From Gemmatimonadota bacterium (GTDB lineage Bacteria > Latescibacterota > UBA2968), in the NCBI GenBank assembly GCA_002727195.1, contig PBWH01000007.1, positions 33,367-87,233 on the forward strand: 53,867 nt of DNA. Reading direction: 5' to 3'. The notes beneath the pieces are model-generated. The model made no database searches, was not told the origin of the DNA, and was given only the letters and a program-made list of their open reading frames with translations. How positions within the stretch are numbered: position 1 is the first letter of the stretch; the number at the start of each line of letters is the position of its first letter. The translations under genes and the position numbers were made by a program. Shown here in pieces: positions 50,701 to 53,867 of this stretch.

Positions 50701-51640
50701 GCTGATCCGCCTCCTCCACGTCCGGCCATGGCGCGCCCTGTGCTGATTCAACGGCATCGGCCACTTCCTCTTTGACTTCAAGATCGATCCGGTCCAGATC
50801 GTCCTCTTCGATCCCCGCGTCGGCCAACACGGCGCGATAACGGGTGATCGGATCCTTGTCCTGCCATTCCTGGCGTTCTTCATCCGATCGATAGCTGTCG
50901 CCAGGGTCACCGACGTGGTGGCCTCGATGGCGATAGGTCATGCATTCGATCATCGATGGGCCCTCACCGGAACGGGAGCGCTTGACGGCCTCCTCCGTCA
51001 CCGCGTAGACCGCCTCGACATCGTTGCCGTCGACGACCGAAGACGGTATACCGAAAGGCTTGGCGCGATCGGCGATGGTGTCGCCGGCTGTGACGGCGTC
51101 TGTCGCCGTGTACTCACCATACTGGTTGTTCTCGCAAACGTAGATGATCGGGAGGTCCCAGATGGCGGCGTAGTTCATGACCTCGAAGAAGATGCCCTGA
51201 TTGCTGGCGCCGTCACCGAAGAAGCAGGCGGCGACCTGGTCGGTTTTGCGCAACTTGGCGGAGAGGGCGGCTCCAGTGGCGATTCCGAATCCGCCGCCTA
51301 CGATCCCGTTGGCGCCGAGGATGCCGACGGACATGTCGGCAATGTGCATCGAGCCGCCCTTGCCGCGGCAGATACCGGTGACGCGTCCCATGACTTCGGC
51401 CATCATCTCGTCCAGTTTGCCGCCTTTGGCCACGCAGTGGCCGTGACCGCGATGGGTGCTGGTGATGAAGTCGTCGTCACGTAGCGCGGCGCAGACGCCG
51501 ACGGCGACGGCTTCTTCGCCGATGTAGAGGTGGGCGAGCCCGTGCATCAGGCCGCTGGTGTAGACGTCCCATATGGATTCTTCGAATCGACGGATTCGGA
51601 TCATGGAACGTAAGATCTGTTTGCGTGTGTCGTTGTCCAT
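50687..51640 (-). CDS. 2-oxo-acid/acetoin dehydrogenase E1 component, alpha subunit
   Basis: 317 residues. TPP-binding motif FFGDGASNQGIFFE (GDG 142-144) to ENNQYGEY (NN 171-172). STHRGHGHCVAKGG and GRVTGICRGKGGSMHIAD are standard, the latter containing the active-site His. The tail TYRHRGHHVGDPGDSYRS is the phosphorylation-loop equivalent. Resembles acetoin dehydrogenase (AcoA-like) and PDH E1 alpha. Coupled with E1 beta; a partial E2 is upstream on the same strand beyond the alcohol dehydrogenase, suggesting one catabolic set. Confidence 0.93.
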   Translation of the reverse strand: MDNDTRKQILRSMIRIRRFEESIWDVYTSGLMHGLAHLYIGEEAVAVGVCAALRDDDFITSTHRGHGHCVAKGGKLDEMMAEVMGRVTGICRGKGGSMHIADMSVGILGANGIVGGGFGIATGAALSAKLRKTDQVAACFFGDGASNQGIFFEVMNYAAIWDLPIIYVCENNQYGEYTATDAVTAGDTIADRAKPFGIPSSVVDGNDVEAVYAVTEEAVKRSRSGEGPSMIECMTYRHRGHHVGDPGDSYRSDEERQEWQDKDPITRYRAVLADAGIEEDDLDRIDLEVKEEVADAVESAQGAPWPDVEEADQHVYA

Positions 51641-51685
51641 AGGCGTGGATCGCGTGGTGTTATGTGGTTGTCTATCTGACTTTAG

Positions 51686-51738
51686 CCCTCACCGGGTTGC
51701 GCGTCGCGCAACCGTCCTCTCCCGCTAGCAGGAGAGGA
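51686..51738 (-). repeat. Two-hairpin repeat, family C, reverse orientation
   Basis: Read on the minus strand: tcctctcc...gggagagg, then GGTTGCGCG-a-CGCGCAACC (perfect 9 bp), then CGGTGAGGGCT. Same architecture as 40127 and 42843 with entirely different second-stem bases. Lies in the gap between E1 alpha and alcohol dehydrogenase. Confidence 0.72.
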
Positions 51739-51843
51739 GTGCCGAACTCCGGTCGGCGCCGAATGCATTGACGCGCTTCTCGTCCCCAGCCTGTGGCTGG
51801 GGGTGATGGATTTCAGTATGGTGAGAACTGGACGAGATGGTCG

Positions 51844-52872
51844 TTACGGGATCAATATCTGCTTCAACCCTATCTTGTTCTCTGCATTGTCGAACGCGGT
51901 TTCCCAATCATCGATCGTGTGACGGTGGCTGACGAAGGGTTCTAAATCCACTTGGCCCGTCCGGACAATCTGGATGGCCCGGTCCCACGACGGCCAATCA
52001 GCCGCGATCGAGCCCTGGACGCGCAGTTGTTTGTAGACGACACGACCCCAGTCGATTTCGAAAGGATGTTCGATCAGTGCGACTTGTGTGAATTGCGCGC
52101 AGTTTGCGGCGGCCTGCAGACACTGGTTTACCGAGCCTCGGGTGCCACCACAGTCGATGACGACGTCGGCGCCGTAGCCGTCGGTCATGTCGCGCAGCAG
52201 TTCGGTGACATCGTCGGTTTCGACATTCACGGCGTGGTTAGCGCCCATTGATTTCGCAGCGTCCAGGCGATCGCCATCGACGCCCGTTCCGGCAACGACG
52301 ACGCTGGCGCCTGCTTGTTTCGCTAGCCAGACGCACATCAGGCCGATCGGGCCGGGGCCGCAGACGAGTGCCGTATGGCCGGGTTCGATCTTGGTGTATC
52401 GGCACACTGCTTTCACACAGCACGCGAATGGCTCGACCATGGCGCCGGCATCGTAGGACAGGTCGCCGGGCACCGTGAAGGCCAGGTTCGTTGGAACGAC
52501 TAGATACTCGGCGAATCCGCCATCCGTGCCACTGCCGATGGACCTCCGGTTTTCGCAGAAGAAGTAGGTGCCCGTGTGGCAGAAGCGACAGCGACCGCAG
52601 CTCCCGTTTGCCGTCGGGTTGACGGTGACGCGATTACCGACCGATATGCCCTGCCCGTCTCCCCCGATCTCGACAACGTCGCCGCAGATCTCGTGACCGA
52701 GCGTGACCGGTGGTTTGAAGCCGTACCCGCCCTCACGTATGTGCAGATCCGTGCCGCAGATGCCGCCGGCGTGGACGACGATCTTGACGTGACCGTCAGG
52801 CGTGGATGGCTCGGGGATGTCGCAGAGCTCGACGCCGCCTTCGCCTTCGGTGACTTTACGGACGGCTTTCAT
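51844..52872 (-). CDS. Zinc-dependent alcohol/polyol dehydrogenase (MDR)
   Basis: 342 residues. Catalytic zinc ligands Cys39 (GGICGTDLHI) and His60-Glu61 (TLGHEICGD); structural zinc lobe Cys92, 95, 98 and 106 (GSCGRCRFCHTGTYFFCENR). NAD-binding LVCGPGPIGLMCVWLAKQ. Closest in style to sorbitol, threonine or butanediol dehydrogenases. With E1 genes downstream, an acetoin/butanediol role is possible, as is sugar-alcohol oxidation; neither is proven. Cytosolic tetramer expected. No overlap with neighbours; repeats flank it on both sides. Confidence 0.93.
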   Translation of the reverse strand: MKAVRKVTEGEGGVELCDIPEPSTPDGHVKIVVHAGGICGTDLHIREGGYGFKPPVTLGHEICGDVVEIGGDGQGISVGNRVTVNPTANGSCGRCRFCHTGTYFFCENRRSIGSGTDGGFAEYLVVPTNLAFTVPGDLSYDAGAMVEPFACCVKAVCRYTKIEPGHTALVCGPGPIGLMCVWLAKQAGASVVVAGTGVDGDRLDAAKSMGANHAVNVETDDVTELLRDMTDGYGADVVIDCGGTRGSVNQCLQAAANCAQFTQVALIEHPFEIDWGRVVYKQLRVQGSIAADWPSWDRAIQIVRTGQVDLEPFVSHRHTIDDWETAFDNAENKIGLKQILIP

Positions 52873-52904
52873 GGTAGATCGAAAGTCAAAGTTAAAAGCC
52901 TTTA

Positions 52905-53050
52905 CCGCAGAGAACGCAAAGGGATCTCAGGGGAAAACCAAGCGCTGAGATACCAAAGAGACTGTGGGGTTCAGCCCGGGAACGGGGCGTGCGGTAGTAG
53001 CCTGGGGCGATAGCCCCAGGTAAGCATGAGGTCGACATCAGGGCGCCGCC
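52905..53050 (+). repeat. Composite repeat, family B
   Basis: accgcagagaacgcaaaggg, then CAGCCCgggaacGGGGCG, then CCTGGGGC-gata-GCCCCAGG (53001-53020) and a GGCGCCGCC tail, the same order as 33717-33845. It occupies most of the 251-bp gap between the E2 and alcohol dehydrogenase genes. Confidence 0.7.
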
Positions 53051-53123
53051 GTAGTGAGACTAGGGGCAAATTTCGTCGCCTTCGGCGCCAAAACCATGAG
53101 TTGCAAACCCACCCCTGCTTCCC

Positions 53124-53867
53124 TTACAGCCACGAGGGATCCTCCAGCAAGGCCTTGAACGCGTTCAAATACCGCGCACACACCAGGCCGTCGACCAGTC
53201 GGTGGTCGGCGGAGAGGGTGACGGTCATGACGCGGCCTACGGTGAAGGATACGGGATCCGACTGAGGCCGTACTTCATCTCGTATGGTGCCCACGGCGAG
53301 AGCGGCGCATTCCGGCGGGTTGATGATGGCCGAGAATTCGCGGATGCCGAACATGCCGAGGTTGGAGATCGTGAAGGTGGCTTGCGTGTCCGATACGAGC
53401 TTGCCAGATCGGGCGGCTGTGACGACTTCGCTGCGGACCTGTGTGATCTCGGCGAGAGATTTTGCTTCCGCGGCGGCAAGAACGGGTACCAGGAGGCCGT
53501 TATCCGTACCGACGGCGAGGCCGACGTTGACGTGTTCGTTGTAGACAATCTGATCGTCTTCGAGGAAGGCGTTCAGGATGGGGAAGTCGACCAGGGCATC
53601 GGCAGATGCGCGGATGATAATGTCCGTGAGCGTGCTGTCGGGGTGATCGCCTTTGACCGCAGCCTTCCACCAGGTTTCGACGTCGGTGACGTCGACGTCG
53701 ATCGAGAGGTAGAAGTGTGGGATGGATTGCTTGGCCGCGACCATGGCTTTGCCGATGGCCTTGCGCATTCTCGTGAGCGGCTCGGATCCGCTCTTGGACG
53801 GGGCGCGTGATGGCGTGGGGGCGGGTGCGGCTGGAGCGGTCGAAATAAGCGCGTCGGCGGCGGCCTG
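53124..53867 (-). CDS. Dihydrolipoamide acyltransferase (E2), partial, cut by window edge
   Basis: C-terminal 247 residues; the N-terminus lies beyond 53867. The visible start is an Ala/Pro-rich linker (ISTAPAAPAPTPSRAP), then the catalytic domain: MRKAIGKAMVAAKQSIPHFY, GLAVGTDNGLLVPVL, ATFTISNLGMFGI and the active-site SADHRLVDGLVCARYL (HxxxDG). Transfers the acyl group from lipoyl-lysine to CoA. The lipoyl and peripheral-subunit-binding domains should be upstream, out of view. On the same strand as E1 alpha and beta but separated by the alcohol dehydrogenase and repeats. Confidence 0.94.
   Translation of the reverse strand, partial: QAAADALISTAPAAPAPTPSRAPSKSGSEPLTRMRKAIGKAMVAAKQSIPHFYLSIDVDVTDVETWWKAAVKGDHPDSTLTDIIIRASADALVDFPILNAFLEDDQIVYNEHVNVGLAVGTDNGLLVPVLAAAEAKSLAEITQVRSEVVTAARSGKLVSDTQATFTISNLGMFGIREFSAIINPPECAALAVGTIRDEVRPQSDPVSFTVGRVMTVTLSADHRLVDGLVCARYLNAFKALLEDPSWL

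Noticed and set aside
1-53867. CRISPR array
   Set aside because: Repeats are dispersed single copies or pairs in intergenic gaps; no regularly spaced direct repeats with unique spacers.
1-53867. tRNA or rRNA genes
   Set aside because: No cloverleaf-like sequence with a GTTCGAATC-type arm or rRNA-conserved stretch was recognised by eye; a covariance-model scan would be decisive.

Overview
This is a chromosome segment (about 58-60% G+C by eye) with the gene content of a heterotrophic, polysaccharide- and organosulfur-scavenging Gram-negative bacterium. It carries two phytanoyl-CoA dioxygenase-like (PhyH) enzymes, two formylglycine sulfatases, a PmoA-like (DUF6807-type) protein, an enolase-superfamily sugar-acid enzyme, a beta-helix protein, an AGE-type sugar epimerase, several medium-chain dehydrogenases, a penicillin acylase relative and an E1/E2 2-oxo-acid dehydrogenase. 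This repertoire recalls Latescibacterota/Poribacteria-like marine or sponge-associated lineages. That placement is inference from gene content only; no rRNA or tRNA was found.

Layout: 1-2.8 kb, broken sialidase, NADPH-type MDR oxidoreductase, PhyH. 2.9-7.6 kb, an overlapping fetA-fetB-PhyH operon (- strand) divergent from a decayed histidine kinase/response regulator pair, with a Pho-box-like 11-bp direct repeat between them. 7.6-10.6 kb, FG-GAP lipoprotein and a secreted alpha/alpha-barrel protein. 10.7-14.8 kb, an orphan FliM-like pseudogene, a large toroid-type carbohydrate protein and an MDR dehydrogenase. 15-20 kb, an APC permease-USP-USP fusion behind a frameshifted lipoprotein kinase of HipA/FAM20-like type, then an amber-interrupted APH-type kinase and a GDPD. 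20-25 kb, YhdH/AcuI reductase, VOC protein, AGE epimerase coupled to an APC-PTS EIIA-RCK_C fusion. 25-31 kb, amber-interrupted beta-helix protein, a deacetylase-like protein, broken CheY, amidohydrolase, enolase, DUF1761 pseudogene. 31-40 kb, truncated BrnT plus intact BrnA, methyltransferase, sulfatase, Uma2 pseudogene, VOC, pyrE, VanZ-like, sulfatase, cysK and a YeiH-type exporter. 40-49.5 kb, penicillin acylase with a helix-turn-helix-like head, broken SGNH protein, PmoA-like gene with a strong promoter, amber-interrupted substrate-binding protein, beta-propeller and a second toroid protein. 49.7-53.9 kb, E1 beta, E1 alpha, Zn alcohol dehydrogenase and a partial E2.

Two features dominate. 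First, about 13 of roughly 46 genes are visibly broken (frameshifts, nonsense codons often at expected Trp positions, truncations, a lost catalytic Ser), alongside many intact genes. Some single lesions sit in homopolymers and could be assembly errors; genes with several lesions look truly decayed. Second, intergenic spaces are packed with dispersed hairpin repeats. In two families the stem arms change sequence but keep pairing, which points to selection on, or a mechanism of spread through, the folded form.

Functionally the intact genes suggest import and processing of sulfated or modified sugars, sulfate release followed by cysteine synthesis and sulfur-anion export, and entry of the products into central metabolism through dehydrogenases and the E1/E2 complex.
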